In this document: positions 10,781 to 21,279 of the stretch, piece by piece | Numbering within the stretch: position 1 is the stretch's first letter | Layout of the letters: every line of letters starts with the position of its first letter | Source: Brachypterus glaber | Lineage: Eukaryota > Arthropoda > Insecta > Coleoptera > Kateretidae | Direction of reading: 5' to 3' | NCBI GenBank assembly: GCA_958510825.1 | Contig: OY294051.1 | Coordinates: 31,809,667-31,873,666 of the forward strand | DNA length: 64,000 nucleotides | Made by a program: the position numbers and the translations under genes | The notes under the pieces: generated by a model | What the model was told of the DNA's origin: nothing | The model's input: only the letters and a program-made list of their open reading frames with translations | Database searches by the model: none

Positions 10781-12109
10781 GTTATCGTGTACTTTATTTT
10801 TTTTTGGACATGCAACATTTCATGTCCGTCACTGAATATTACAGACTTATTAAATTAAGTGATTTTAGAAAGTTCTAAATATAATTTCTAAGTATAAGTT
10901 TTAAGTATGCGTAGTTTTGGTCTTAAATTAACTGTTCTTTTTGACCAAATACAGTTTCATACAAAATAAAAATGTATTCTATAACACAACCTCAAAATAT
11001 ATGTTAACTGATTAATCTATATTCATCCACTAAAATAAATTAAAAACACAAAATTTCAATTGTAAAATCAATTTGAATATTTATAATATTCATATAACGG
11101 TTTCAGGAGTATTATTATTTTTATAACAGACACATTTTAACAGAAATTAATCACCAAGCTATAGCTTTTTTAAATTTGAAAATGAAACCGCATCCAAAAT
11201 AAACGATTTTTTAGCGATTTAATTGGATAGCAATTTGTCATGGATAACTAGATAAGTAATAAGACAGAAAAAAACGAGTATTTTTTTGCAATTAAAATTA
11301 AGTATAATTTAATACTTTATTATAATTAGTAACAATCGAATAAAAAATATTGTTAAATTTCAATTTCGTAGGTTTATTACCCTCGGGCCGGCCCCATCGG
11401 CCGGTCCTCGACCTGTAAAAACCTACTCGATCGAAAAACTTTACTTTTCGCCCTTGTATTATAAATAACTATTTCGTTAATAAACAAAAAAGTTATATGG
11501 GGTATCACTATTTTGTGTCACAAGGTATAGTCTCTATATTTTGATATAGATGGATGCAAGGTTTCTTTGACAAGCTGTCTATGCAAATAGTGTTATTTGA
11601 GGTGTCATCTCATAAAAATTTTTTAAACTTTCCAATATGCCGTACGCTAAATTCTGTACATAAAAATTAAAAAATTAAAATCTTCATAATATATTAATGA
11701 TATTTAAACAATCAGTAATTTTTTCACTAATTACAAATTTTATTTAATAAGCTTAATGTAAGTTTGTAATCAGTGATTTATCAAAGTGTAATCACCGGTT
11801 GACGTTAACGACTCTTAAACGAAGAAAATAGATTATGGAGGAAATTTCATTACGGAAAATGACACAAAAAACGGGGGTGTTAAAATGTTATCAACTTTAA
11901 TTAATATCGGTTAAGCCATCGAAGTTCTATATGAAGGGCTCGGGGAAGAAGAGACATAAGCCACATTTTCAATAGTTCGAGACACCTAGTGTGTCAAATT
12001 TAGGTATTTCTTTTTTTTTCGGATCCTTATGAAAAAAAGTTTTTTTACATAAGCATGTCTAAATAAATGATTATTTTTATTAAAAATAATTTATTTCAAA
12101 ACATTTCTT
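10781..12109. other. AT-rich DNA, no gene seen
   Basis: No coding signal. The one anomaly is a GC-rich, partly palindromic patch at 11380-11411 (GGGCCGGCCCCATCGGCCGG) in otherwise very AT-rich sequence. Confidence 0.5.
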
Positions 12110-12990
12110 TACAGGTTGATTTTTTTAACCTAAAACTTTTAAATATCTCGAATACTATGCATTTTAGAAAAAAAAATTAAAGTTAGCTCTCATTTTCAAT
12201 ATAACCTCAAAAAAACATACTTATGATATGTTTTTTGAGGTTATGTTGAAGATGGGAGCTAACTTTCAAATGGTGCACTCACAGCTATACTCTTTTACAT
12301 CTCTACTCTGTCACATCTCTATTCTTTTACTTTTTATTTGACGTCTCTGTATATAAATTTAATTATTTTTATTAGTACACACCAAGATGACTAAAGCCTC
12401 CAGATATCTTGGTACATACTGAATATATGTCATAATTGACATTGTTATAATACTTCAATTACCTAACAAATTTAAAATTATGACATATATTAATAAAAAA
12501 TATTAATAAAATTATAAACCTAGCGAGACTCTAAATTTACGGGTAGAGAAGTAAAAGAGGAGAGAAGTAAAAGAATATAGATGTGAAAAAGCACAGATGT
12601 AAAAAAGTAGAGATGTGAGTGCGCCTTTCAAATTCCGACCTCAGATTCGGATTTAGCAGCTCAAAATACATGGGAATTGACTATTGGAGTCCGTTGGAGA
12701 TCCAATTTTTTTAATTTAGTGTGGCTGTGTTATCTCTGCAACTAAAAGTCCGATCAAAAAAAGTTTTTTACAAAAGATTTTTATTTTTTTGAGGAGAATT
12801 AAATAGCAGTAAAAGATATAAATATGTATGTTTCTATTAAAAAACAAAGTTGACCTTGAAAACGTAAATATCCGTAAAAAATAAATACGCCATTTTGTTT
12901 CCCCCATTAAAATAAACAACTTTTTGTTAAATGTATAGTATTCGAGATATTTAAAAGTTTCAGGTTAAAAAAAAACCCTGTGTTTGATTT
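12110..12990. mobile_element. Foldback element split by a younger MITE
   Basis: The left arm (TTTAACCTAAAACTTTTAAA near 12128) pairs with the right arm ending at about 12975 (TTTAAAAGTTTCAGGTTAAA). Part of this family recurs in the opposite orientation at 50950-51127 plus 52204-52375. A separate MITE (12272-12625) is inserted in the middle with a perfect 8-bp target duplication. A compact palindrome (AAAGTTAGCTCTCATTTTCA and its complement) lies at 12179-12266. Confidence 0.7.
12272..12625. mobile_element. Nested MITE with perfect 8-bp duplication TTTCAAAT
   Basis: The ends GGTGCACTCACAGCTATACT and GTAGAGATGTGAGTGCGCC form an imperfect inverted repeat. TTTCAAAT occurs immediately on each side (12264-12271 and 12626-12633), an exact 8-bp target duplication typical of hAT elements. 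The interior has several CTCTTTTACATCTCTA-like repeats. Confidence 0.85.
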
Positions 12991-13077
12991 GGGGATATAT
13001 CTAAAAATAATTTTTATCTCAAAAATTATAGGGATGCTTGTAAACTAAATGAGAATATTTATTTAATATATATTTTA

Positions 13078-13619
13078 CACTGAACCAAAAATTAACGTGA
13101 TATCATTAAAAATGAACGTCATATCAATAAAGTTACATTGATTTTGCACCGATGTACATTTTTAATTGTGACAATAAATGATTTATTATATCAATGCTTA
13201 AAATTGGTTTTCTTAATGTAAAATTTATTTAATAAAAAAAAATCGTTGTAATAATGAACTTATGCGTAAAGGCCAGAGCCGTAACTAGAGCTGTTTGCAT
13301 CTGTGGCAGGTTATCACTTTGCGCCCCTTATCCAATATAAAAACAACTGAAATATTTAAAGTTTTTTTTTAGGTTAAGTAAACAAGGAAAAAAGTAACAA
13401 AAATAAAAACGCTTTCTCATTTGAAATTAACTATTGACAAAACTATCAAGTTCTTCATAACTAAAAGTAAGTAGGTACATTCTTTAGTCTTTGGCGCCCC
13501 ACTTAAATGTTGCGCCCGTGGCAAATGCCACCTTCGCCACGCCCTAGTTACGGCTCTGATAAAGGCAAGGAATTTTAAGCATTGATATATTGTTCATCGG
13601 TGGAAAATTATTTTCAGTG
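13078..13619. mobile_element. MITE, CACTGAACC / TTTTCAGTG ends, interrupted
   Basis: It begins CACTGAACCAAAAATTAACG after TA and ends AATTATTTTCAGTG before TA. It is interrupted by a hAT-like MITE at 13274-13558. Without the insert it would be about 250 bp. The TA duplication points to the Tc1/mariner type. Confidence 0.7.
13274..13558. mobile_element. Nested hAT-like MITE, CAGAGCCGTAACTAG ends
   Basis: The ends CAGAGCCGTAACTAG and CTAGTTACGGCTCTG are perfect 15-bp inverted repeats. Flanks are GTAAAGGC (13266-13273) and ATAAAGGC (13559-13566), an 8-bp duplication with one mismatch. The GC-rich interior (TTGCGCCC, GGCGCCCCA) contrasts with its host. Confidence 0.88.
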
Positions 13620-13782
13620 TACTTTTAAGTTTAAAACCTCGACATTTCTCAAAAAAAATTATAACTTTGAACTTAAAAGTGATTTGAATAGTAAGGTTTA
13701 AGGAATTATATTTCTATTGATATAGGTATAAACTCATATATAAAAACAAGGCTCTTTTGTGATCTAAGTACACATATATCTA

Positions 13783-14265
13783 CACTCAGAGAAAAATCGT
13801 TGTAAAATCAAACAAAAGTCATATGATTTGAAAGAAAACCAATATGTTTTTGCTCCGAAAGTGTTTTCTGTTAATTCAAAAAGATATTTTTAATTTTATA
13901 AGCCATTGTAAAAATAAAAATATTCATTGTAATTTGAAAAATGTTTCCTTTTAAATCATTTGTAAACTAGAAATGATTTGAATACAAAAACTGGTTATTT
14001 TAAAAAGAATTCTTTTAATATATTGATATTTTTCAACAATATAAAGGGAAATATTATAATTTTATTAATAAAACAATAAAATAAGAAAGTAAGGGACAAT
14101 ACTTTTACTTTAAAGTAAAAAATGTTTTGGTGTAAAAATTATTTTTTTAAATTAATATTGTTCATAACTAAAACGTAAAGTTTTTACTTTTAATATTTTA
14201 AAAGGCAATTTTTTTAAATTAAAATAATTTCTTATTGATTTTACAGGATAAGATTTTTCTGAGTG
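13783..14265. mobile_element. MITE, CACTCAGAGAAAAATCGTTG family
   Basis: It starts CACTCAGAGAAAAATCGTTG and ends AAGATTTTTCTGAGTG, with inner complementarity (GTAAAATCAA and TTGATTTTAC) and TA on both sides. Similar left ends are visible at 25144 and 47812. No ORF. Confidence 0.82.
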
Positions 14266-14771
14266 TATAAAACAATAATGTGTTAAAATATATAAAATTT
14301 GGGCTACATTTTGATTTTAATATTAAAAAAAAAAAGGATTATTGTGGGGTAACCAGAACCTTTTTTTTAAATAATCCGTTTAATATTTTGCATTGTAAAA
14401 TTTACAAAAACTGAGAAAAGTATTATTTTACCACATTTATATTCTTTCAGGTCAACTAACAATTTAAAATAAAGGATATGGAAAATACAGGCAAAAATAG
14501 TCACTAAATCTTATTCGTTTAAGGAACATTTCCTTTTCGCTACCTTGAATTTTAATCAAGGGTAATTTAAAATAGGCACATATTATGATTACGTTCTGGA
14601 ATACGAGTGAACTTCGCTTGAATATATAATTATATGCCAGCCAATACTATGTATATTCAAAGTTTGATATAGTTTTACCCGACTACGGCAATGAACAAAG
14701 ATGGTAAAGTGTTTAAAAGATTTTTGCTAGAAAAAGTTGTTGGTTATAACACGCGAGGGGTTAATCGGCCG
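14266..14771. other. AT-rich DNA, no gene seen
   Basis: No gene, RNA or clear inverted repeat recognised. Confidence 0.5.
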
Positions 14772-15357
14772 CACGGTTCGTTTTAAAATAAAAAAAAATG
14801 TTAACACCTATTTATAATTATTGCGTTTTTTGATTGCACATAAAAAAAGCTTGAAATAAAATAAAAATGAAAATGATCGTGGGCCAAGGTTTTTTTATAC
14901 GACTAAAATAATGGGCAATTTATAGTTTTTTTCAAAGTTAGAAGACATTTTGGCTGCCTTGTCTATTCCATATTTGCATTTTAAATTTGTATTAAAAAAG
15001 ATAGGTATTATTTAATCAAAGTGTAAAATTTTATTATCTTAAAATGTCCCCCATATGCAATAAAAAAATTAGCAAAAATTTTACTTAAAGGATTTAATAA
15101 AAAAAGTATGTTTTGTTTGTTAAAAATTAGGGTCTCCGTCACTGGAAAACTTTTGGCTTTAATCAAAAATGGATTTTATTTAGAAAGACCTACTGTGTCA
15201 CAAAGTTAGAAACGGAATAATCCATTTGGTAGAACATCTATTAATTGCCCATTAATGTACAAATTCTTAAATAAAAAACTGGCCCCACGATCATTTCCAT
15301 TTTTATTTTTTTTCCAACTTTTATTGTGTTTTTCTTTCATTCAAAACGAACCGTAAT
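14772..15357. mobile_element. Foldback element, ~586 bp
   Basis: The left CACGGTTCGTTTTAAAATAA pairs with the right CAAAACGAACCGTAATCC. Further in, AAAATGATCGTGGGCCAAGG pairs with CTGGCCCCACGATCATTTCC. The arms are about 180 bp and imperfect. Confidence 0.72.
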
Positions 15358-16205
15358 CCCCGTACAATCTCTGCGTAATTTTTAAGTAAATTTGTGTAAA
15401 TTTGCGTAACCTCTTCAGCACTCTTAAACTGGAAAAATTATGGAGTTGATGACCTGTTTGAAGTCGTGTAAAAATTTTAAGTCTTGAGTAAAGAGTTGGG
15501 TAAATCAAAAAAGTCTTGTCTAGCGACATCACTGAGTAAACGACGGATGAAACACGAACCCTAATCGGGTTTTTTAATTTTGAATAATTTATTTTATTAA
15601 GACTTCTATGATATAAAGAAAGCTTTTATTAAGGCTCAGTGAAATTGTACCTGCTTTTGTCTAAGATGGAAATTCCCTCTAAGAATTTACCTAACATTTT
15701 TATTTTTCGCAGTCTTATGACTAGAAAAGTATTATAAATATCCAAAATTGTCAAAAAACTGCCCAGAAATTTTCTTTATTATATATGACATTTTTTGAAA
15801 AAAATATCCTTCTGTCCGTCTAATGTCACGTTTTTGTGAACACGTTAACTCAAAAACGAATTATGCGATCGACTTGAAATTCTTAGGAAAAATCAAGCCT
15901 ATGAGGGGAAGATCCTTATTCAGTAGAGATTATTTTCAAAAACCATAGTATTGTTTTTAAAAATAAGTATTTGGGAAAATGCAATAAACTATCCACTGTA
16001 ATCTTCACGACTTATTTGTTTATTTCTCAAGTCAATGTTATGAACAACATGTCCTTACAATAAGAAGTTATATTTTTAAATAATTAATAGTTATGTATTT
16101 GTTACAGGAGCCCTCAGTTTAACAGTTCCAATAAAGGTAAGTAGAATTTTATGCAATTTTTGTAATTTAATTTTTTCTACATTAAGTTTTAATAATTATG
16201 GCAGA
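15358..16205. other. Intergenic DNA, no gene seen
   Basis: No recognisable coding exon. The minus-strand open frame at 15341-15532 matches no family I know and begins inside the preceding element. Confidence 0.5.
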
Positions 16206-16345
16206 CTGACATCTCTTCTCTTAATTCCTCCACTTCCTGACATCCCTACTCCCTAACCTCCCTACTCTATAGCAACCCTACTCTATAACAACACTACTCA
16301 GTAACATTCCAACTCCCCAAGAACCCTACTCCGCGCTATATTCAC
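16206..16345. repeat. CCCTACTC-type minisatellite
   Basis: Degenerate repeats of CCCTACTCTATAACAA/CCCTACTCC, related to the array at 2975-3375. The GCGCTATATTCACTCGATT tail is also shared with that locus. Confidence 0.75.
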
Positions 16346-16352
16346 TCGATTA

Positions 16353-16581
16353 CACTGGTCTACAAAAAATAAAAAAATCTTCTCCAAGGACTAAACCTAT
16401 CATGCTGTGCGGTATTTTGACAATAAAAACCGGTATTTTGACAATAAAAATCGGGATTTACTCAAAATCTATGCAGTGAAAGTTTTTTAAATTAAAAATT
16501 CGGTTTCAGCACACAAAAATACTTAAAGCATGATAGGTTTAGTTCTTAGTCCAAACGAGAAGATTTTTTTGTAGACCAGTG
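16353..16581. mobile_element. MITE with CACTGGTCTACAAAAAA ends
   Basis: The left CACTGGTCTACAAAAAA and right TTTTTTTGTAGACCAGTG are inverted ends. Inner arms also match (ACTAAACCTATCATGCT and AGCATGATAGGTTTAGT). TA lies on the left, with TTA on the right. It includes a direct 20-bp-scale duplication of GGTATTTTGACAATAAAAA. The termini resemble mariner-like elements. Confidence 0.85.
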
Positions 16582-17279
16582 TTAGTCACGTAATAATAAA
16601 TAGGTGGTTCGCGGAACCAAGACCTTACTAGATAATTTATTTTTTTTTCTTAGGAAGTGCTCGTCTTTAGATTAATTGCAGATTTGTTATTCTTGTTAGT
16701 CTCTTTGTCCGCGTTCTCGTAACGTGTACTAATGATTATTTTTTAACGTTTTTATCAACCATTCATTTAACAATATTTCTGACCACGTGTTCATTTCTGT
16801 CCAATCATATTACAGTTATATCGGGAATTTTCTACTGTGGAAAATTCTAGTGAGAATCGCTGTAGTATTTTATTTTTCAGTATTTCTCTTTTACAACAAG
16901 ATTTCATACCTAAAACTAATAAATAATTAAATATGAATATATTACTATTTATAATTATTGTTATTACTTTCTTATTTAACAAAAAATACCTCAAAATATT
17001 CTTTTTATAAAATGTAATGACATTTTTTATAGATTGACTTTTATGAACATGCTTGCAAGCCCAGCGCAGTACCGCGCTAGTCAGTACTGCAGTAAGTGAC
17101 TAAACTATTGACAGAAGCATAATCTGCAATTTAAAAATGGACAAAAAAAGTTTTAGTTTAGAAATTGAGAATGGAATTAAATTAACCAAATCAAAGAATA
17201 TGCCTGTAAAAATATTATTTATATTATTTTTTGATGAAAAAAATTATAAAAGTTGGTTTGACATATTGTAAATCGTTAA

Positions 17280-17453
17280 AAATTACACGTGATTCTTCGA
17301 ATTATTGGGAAAAATTCACAGTTTTCATTCAAATTTGCTGTCAAAGGAAATAATTACTCCAGGGGCATGATCCGGTCGTAATTATTTCCAGACAGCAAAT
17401 TTTCATGTAAACAGCGAATTTTTCCCGCATAATTCTCAGCCTCTTGTGTAATT
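17280..17453. mobile_element. Hairpin MITE, ~174 bp
   Basis: AATTACAC on the left and GTGTAATT on the right open an imperfect inverted repeat. Inner matches include GGGAAAAATTCACAG with GCGAATTTTTCCC, and AATTTGCTGTC with GACAGCAAATT. Confidence 0.7.
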
Positions 17454-17559
17454 ATATATGAAAATTTAATAAACTAAATACATATTTGACAGTGACAAAT
17501 ATTTTTTTGAGTTATGTCAAATAGCTAGTCATGTGCATAAACTGCCGAATAGGCTTCCC

Positions 17560-17645
17560 TGGGGAGCAGGGATGTACGGAGTAGGAATGTTATGGAGTAG
17601 GGTTGTTATAGCGTATGAATGTAATGTATTAGGGAGTAGGGAAAT
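17560..17645. repeat. GGAGTAGG repeat block
   Basis: Several copies of GGAGTAGGRNTGTTATG. This is the reverse-complement orientation of the CCCTACTC repeats at 16.2 kb and 3 kb. Confidence 0.65.
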
Positions 17646-17873
17646 TGCCATATGTGCTATTTAAAATTGATTAAATGATTAGAATAGACAGAACGTGCTA
17701 GACAGAACGTGCTGAAGTTTAAATAACAAATGTCAATAAACAAGGCTACTACTGTAAATTACTGCTTAACCAGTTTTATTAAAACCTAACTTATACGTTC
17801 ATGAGCGTAGCATAAATTTAACACTGCTGAGAAGAGAGCGAAGACGGATGTCGGACAGATGTCCTTACTCAAT

Positions 17874-18024
17874 CAGGCCTATTCACATGTAGCATTGAGA
17901 TTGAAATTTGTGGCAATATTGACGAAAATTGCAAGGTCATTTACGTCAACTGTATTAAAACTGCATGGTATTGTAATTTTTGTCAATATTGAATAGATTT
18001 CAATGGTACATGTGAATAGACCTG
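17874..18024. mobile_element. Hairpin MITE, CAGGCCTATTCACATG ends
   Basis: CAGGCCTATTCACATGTA and TACATGTGAATAGACCTG are inverted ends about 150 bp apart. Inner GAAATTTGTGGCAATATTGA pairs imperfectly with TCAATATTGAATAGATTTC. No ORF. Confidence 0.85.
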
Positions 18025-18186
18025 AATAACAACGCGCGTGGCAGTGTAACTATGAAAAAAGTGCGCTTATCATAGGTTACCTATGACGTCAAAAGTAATA
18101 ACCTTGAAAACGATTGCATATAATTTCATTCATTTATGAAGAAATAACATAAAATATGGAAATAGTAATTGCTATTTTATTGTTTA

Positions 18187-18341
18187 GGGAACGTTCAAGT
18201 ATTACGTAACGCAAATTTTGATCATTTTGGACCCCCACCCCCCCTGTAACGCTATTCTCCTTTACCATTAACATAAGCGTAACACTCCAAAATGACCCCC
18301 ACCCTCCCCCTAGCAGCGTTACGTAATACTTGAACGTTCCC
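18187..18341. mobile_element. MITE, GGGAACGTTCAAGTATTACG family, complete copy
   Basis: A 155-bp element with inverted ends GGGAACGTTCAAGTATTACG and CGTAATACTTGAACGTTCCC and a TTA duplication on each side (18184-18186, 18342-18344). The arms carry opposed C-runs. Another nearly complete copy is at 43517-43662, and fragments lie at 9861, 20637, 39700, 40040, 46730 and 54173. TTA duplication suggests PIF/Harbinger. Confidence 0.92.
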
Positions 18342-18344
18342 TTA

Positions 18345-19026
18345 TACATCTTACTGTATGCACTGGTTTGGCTTTACATCTTGGATTTTCTTTGGAATTA
18401 AATAACCCTATTATTTATTTAACTGTCAAAATTACAAAGCAATCATCATCAATCATCATGAATCATCATGATGTGAAAGAATAAATTACTTTAATACAAA
18501 CTTTATAATATATTATTATTATATAACAAAAATATTACAATACAGATATATCTATATTTCACATACTCGTATATTTTATTATCATCAATAAAAACCAAAT
18601 GGTTATGGTCTACAGACCTAAAAGTGGGCAAAGATTCTCTAAATGGATACGACGGCACTTAATAAATATGTGCCCAAAATATATATTTTATACAGTTATA
18701 TTAGCATTAATTCTTCCAACGTTTTTACGATTATTGTCGAGTAAGCGCTTTTTTACGAAAATGGTCTATAGGCTTAAGGCCAGAAAATTTTCTTTAGACC
18801 CATTCGCTGCAGTTTCATATAGTGGGCCAGAAAAAGAAAACAGTGACAAAATTCTGTTATTTGGCATACGACTATTTTTGATACCGTTGATTTCGAATAA
18901 ATGAACAATTTCAAAATAAAATTCCGCGCCATTTTGAATTTTTAAGTTTTATACATCGGTTTACATGAACATAATTAAAAGAAGCCATTTGACATATTTT
19001 TAGAAGAATAAAAACAAAAATAAAAT
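18345..19026. other. AT-rich DNA, no supported gene
   Basis: A 101-codon open frame at 18599-18904 (starts MVMVYRPKSG, basic, with one hydrophobic stretch) has no family I recognise and no splice context. I leave it uncalled. Confidence 0.5.
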
Positions 19027-19324
19027 TTAAATATTCCATCAATCTATTTTCTAATCATCGTACAGAGTTATATTGGTAGACTGCAGTTTCAAAGTCTCCA
19101 GACTAGGAGAAGTATGAGTAGTTGTCTACATCTAACAATAGATGGCGCACAAGCAAACATCAATCTCATGACATTATTCATTTAGTAAGTAAAGTCAAAG
19201 AATATTTTCTTAATCAGCGTACAAAGTTGACTCTTGGTACTGAAGAGGGCCAGCAGCCCGAAACTGCAGTCTACCAATATCATTCTGTACGATGATTAGA
19301 AAATAGATTGATGGAATATTTAAA
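19027..19324. mobile_element. Inverted-repeat element with ~60-bp ends, copy 1
   Basis: TAAATATTCCATCAATCTAT at the left and ATAGATTGATGGAATATTTA at the right open arms of about 60 bp, whose inner part is GGTAGACTGCAGTTTC and GAAACTGCAGTCTACC. The centre contains GTTGTCTACATCTAACAATA and GGGCCAGCAGCCCGAAACT. Partial copies are at 2463-2608 and 42470-42745. Confidence 0.85.
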
Positions 19325-19539
19325 TAATATTTTTATAATTTTGTATAAAATTAAAAATTTCTGTCCTTATAAAAATAAAATTTTGGACCACCCTATATAC
19401 ACCTAGTATAAATTGAACATTTCAATTTACATTAATACATTTAATGTATAAATATCTTGTGTTTAAAAAATATTTTTGCATTATTTTCTATTTTTATATT
19501 TTGCGTATAATTCCCCAACAGGTGCGCACTATTATGCCC

Positions 19540-19725
19540 TGCTTAGACAAGTTGTCCTATCTGAAAAAAATCACTTTTTGAGATAATCACACCATTGTAT
19601 TGTAGTAGAGTAAGATTGTCCTAACTAGTCTTTACTAGACTAGGACTAGGACTAACTACAGATCTTAGTAATTTGATTGGACTTTTTAGATCATTTTGTC
19701 CAAACTTTCTCAGATAGAACAAATG
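19540..19725. repeat. Imperfect inverted repeat (MITE-like)
   Basis: TTGTCCTATCTGAAAAAA at the left pairs with TTTCTCAGATAGAACAAA at the right. In between is CTAACTAGTCTTTACTAGACTAGG, which is itself palindromic. Confidence 0.6.
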
Positions 19726-19734
19726 CATTTAGTA

Positions 19735-20110
19735 TGAAAATTTATTTTATCCTTCACAGAAACACTTGTTTTGAGCACTATTTTAAATGTCAAAAGTGAG
19801 TTTTTCACCCACTCTTTTACGTACAGCTTTTGATCTCACCCAAAATTAGTTACATGCCCTATTAATTAAGTATTATAACTATTCTATAAATAGAAGCACA
19901 TTAACTAAACCATAAAAATTAAAGAAAACCCCAAATTATTCTTTAGTTTTTGAATAAAATACTGTTTTTATTAAAAATTCTGTCATCACCGCGTCCATTT
20001 TGACGTTTGTAAGAAATGTAAAACTAGCAATTGTTTATTTTTATAGGCATACTTAGGCCAAAAGTCCAAACCTATTAATTTAGTATTAAGAAAACTTAAT
20101 CTTAATATGT
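19735..20110 (+). repeat. Dispersed ~370-bp repeat, inverted copy at 41.6 kb
   Basis: The block matches, on the opposite strand and almost base for base, 41600-41995. Shared landmarks are GTGAGTTTTTCACCCACTC, GATCTCACCCAAAATTAGTT and CATCACCGCGTCCATTTTGA. No coding capacity. It differs from the TTATTGAGTGGATAA repeat at 25.7 and 63.7 kb. Confidence 0.85.
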
Positions 20111-20636
20111 TTGACATAATTTTTCGCATAATTATAGATTTTTATTTAAAAATAAAAGGTGTTGGATAAAATTAAATTCTTAACTCGTGTATTAAGTGAT
20201 TTTATCCACTTAATACACTAAGAAAATAACTATTTCTGACAAAAAAAAATATTTTTTTTAAATAATAAAGCAGAACCCAACGCCATATGTATTTAAACAT
20301 GTTTTCAAAAAGTGCAAACAAAAACAATAAAACTGGCCATATATTCTATTTATGTATTTTTTATATAATAATTACATATTAAGTAAATATTTTTATAAAA
20401 TTAAATACACTTTCAATAATATTTGAATTCATTCCAAAATTTTGTTTTCATAATATATGTTATGTTTTCGGAATAAATAGAAATATATTTCACAAGTGTG
20501 TTTCTAAATAAAATAAATACCATAATTTTTTCTAAAAATAATACAAAATTGAAGATCATAATAAAAAATATAATACAATACTATCAAGTACTTTCTATAA
20601 ATAACTTGATGGTGTTGTGCTAACCTATATTTGGAT
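20111..20636. other. AT-rich DNA, no gene seen
   Basis: Only a small inverted repeat at 20185-20225 (ACTCGTGTATTAAGTGATTT with CACTTAATACAC) was noted. Confidence 0.5.
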
Positions 20637-20790
20637 TAGGGTGTGTTTAAGTATTACCTGACGCATTTTTTTGGGAATTTTGACCCCCCTCCCCTATGTA
20701 GCTCATTCTTCCTATACACTGTAAAAAGCAAAACTTAATATTCCGTTACAAATGGATAGGAATTAATTAATTATCCTATAATATGTTTAA
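20637..20790. mobile_element. Two MITE end fragments
   Basis: 20637-20712 is a diverged arm of the GGGAACGTTCAAG family (GTTTAAGTATTACCTGACGC, then GACCCCCCTCCCC). It is followed by CACTGTAAAAAGCAAAACTT and TACAAATGGATAGGAA, the left end of the family seen at 10559 and 47662. Confidence 0.65.
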
Positions 20791-20988
20791 ATGGATGTCT
20801 GATTTTTTAACTGACAGGCAGCAGATAGTTAAACTTTCAGCGTTGCCAAGTATTTTAGCGTATTTTAACCAATCAGATTATGCGACACGAGTTTGCGTGC
20901 GCATGCTGTCATTATTTTCATTATTTGTAAACGTTGCTGTGGTTTGAATAATTTTTATAATTCATATCCAAAAATTAATGTGTAAGAA

Positions 20989-21124
20989 ATGACTGAAAAT
21001 GAAAATAAAAACAGAAAAAGATCTGAACCCACTAGCAGTCAATACAAAAAAATACTTTTAAATTTTATTCAGGACAACCATCTTGTCAATAGTGGGCTGT
21101 TTAGTCCTGAATTCACTATAATTT
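20989..21124 (+). pseudogene. N-terminal fragment of a Myb/SANT-like (Harbinger-type) ORF
   Basis: ATG at 20989 opens a basic N-terminus (MTENENKNRKRSEP) followed by SSQYKKILLNFIQDN, which resembles the first helix of Myb/SANT-like DNA-binding proteins encoded by Harbinger-type transposons. The homologous-looking part stops after about 45 codons (GLFSPEFT). A second open frame starting on the other strand at 21251 converges on the same point, as if the centre of a two-gene transposon was deleted. The family assignment is by eye and uncertain. Confidence 0.4.
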
Positions 21125-21251
21125 TTTTGTTGAAAAGTTGGAAAGGGTCGGTGCTAGCCAACACTTCCTTTTCTTCGTTCTCCATTTGGCCTTCCGCATC
21201 TTGCAGATCTCCAAAAAGGTCAATAGCCCCCACAATTTCCAAATCGTCCAT
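21114..21251 (-). pseudogene. N-terminal fragment of a convergent ORF (possible transposase)
   Basis: ATG at 21249-21251 on the minus strand opens an acidic stretch, MDDLEIVGAIDLFGDLQDAE, continuing to STDPFQLFNKKII before it meets the plus-strand fragment. Its composition looks protein-like rather than random for such AT-rich DNA. I do not recognise it firmly. Convergent orientation with a Myb-like ORF is known in PIF/Harbinger elements, so it could be the start of the transposase in a deleted copy. Confidence 0.3.
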
Positions 21252-21279
21252 CGTTATATTATTATTATTATATGTATAA

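Noticed and set aside
18599..18904. 101-codon open frame with a hydrophobic segment
   Set aside because: No family resemblance, no splice or promoter context, and the stretch looks like ordinary AT-rich intergenic DNA.
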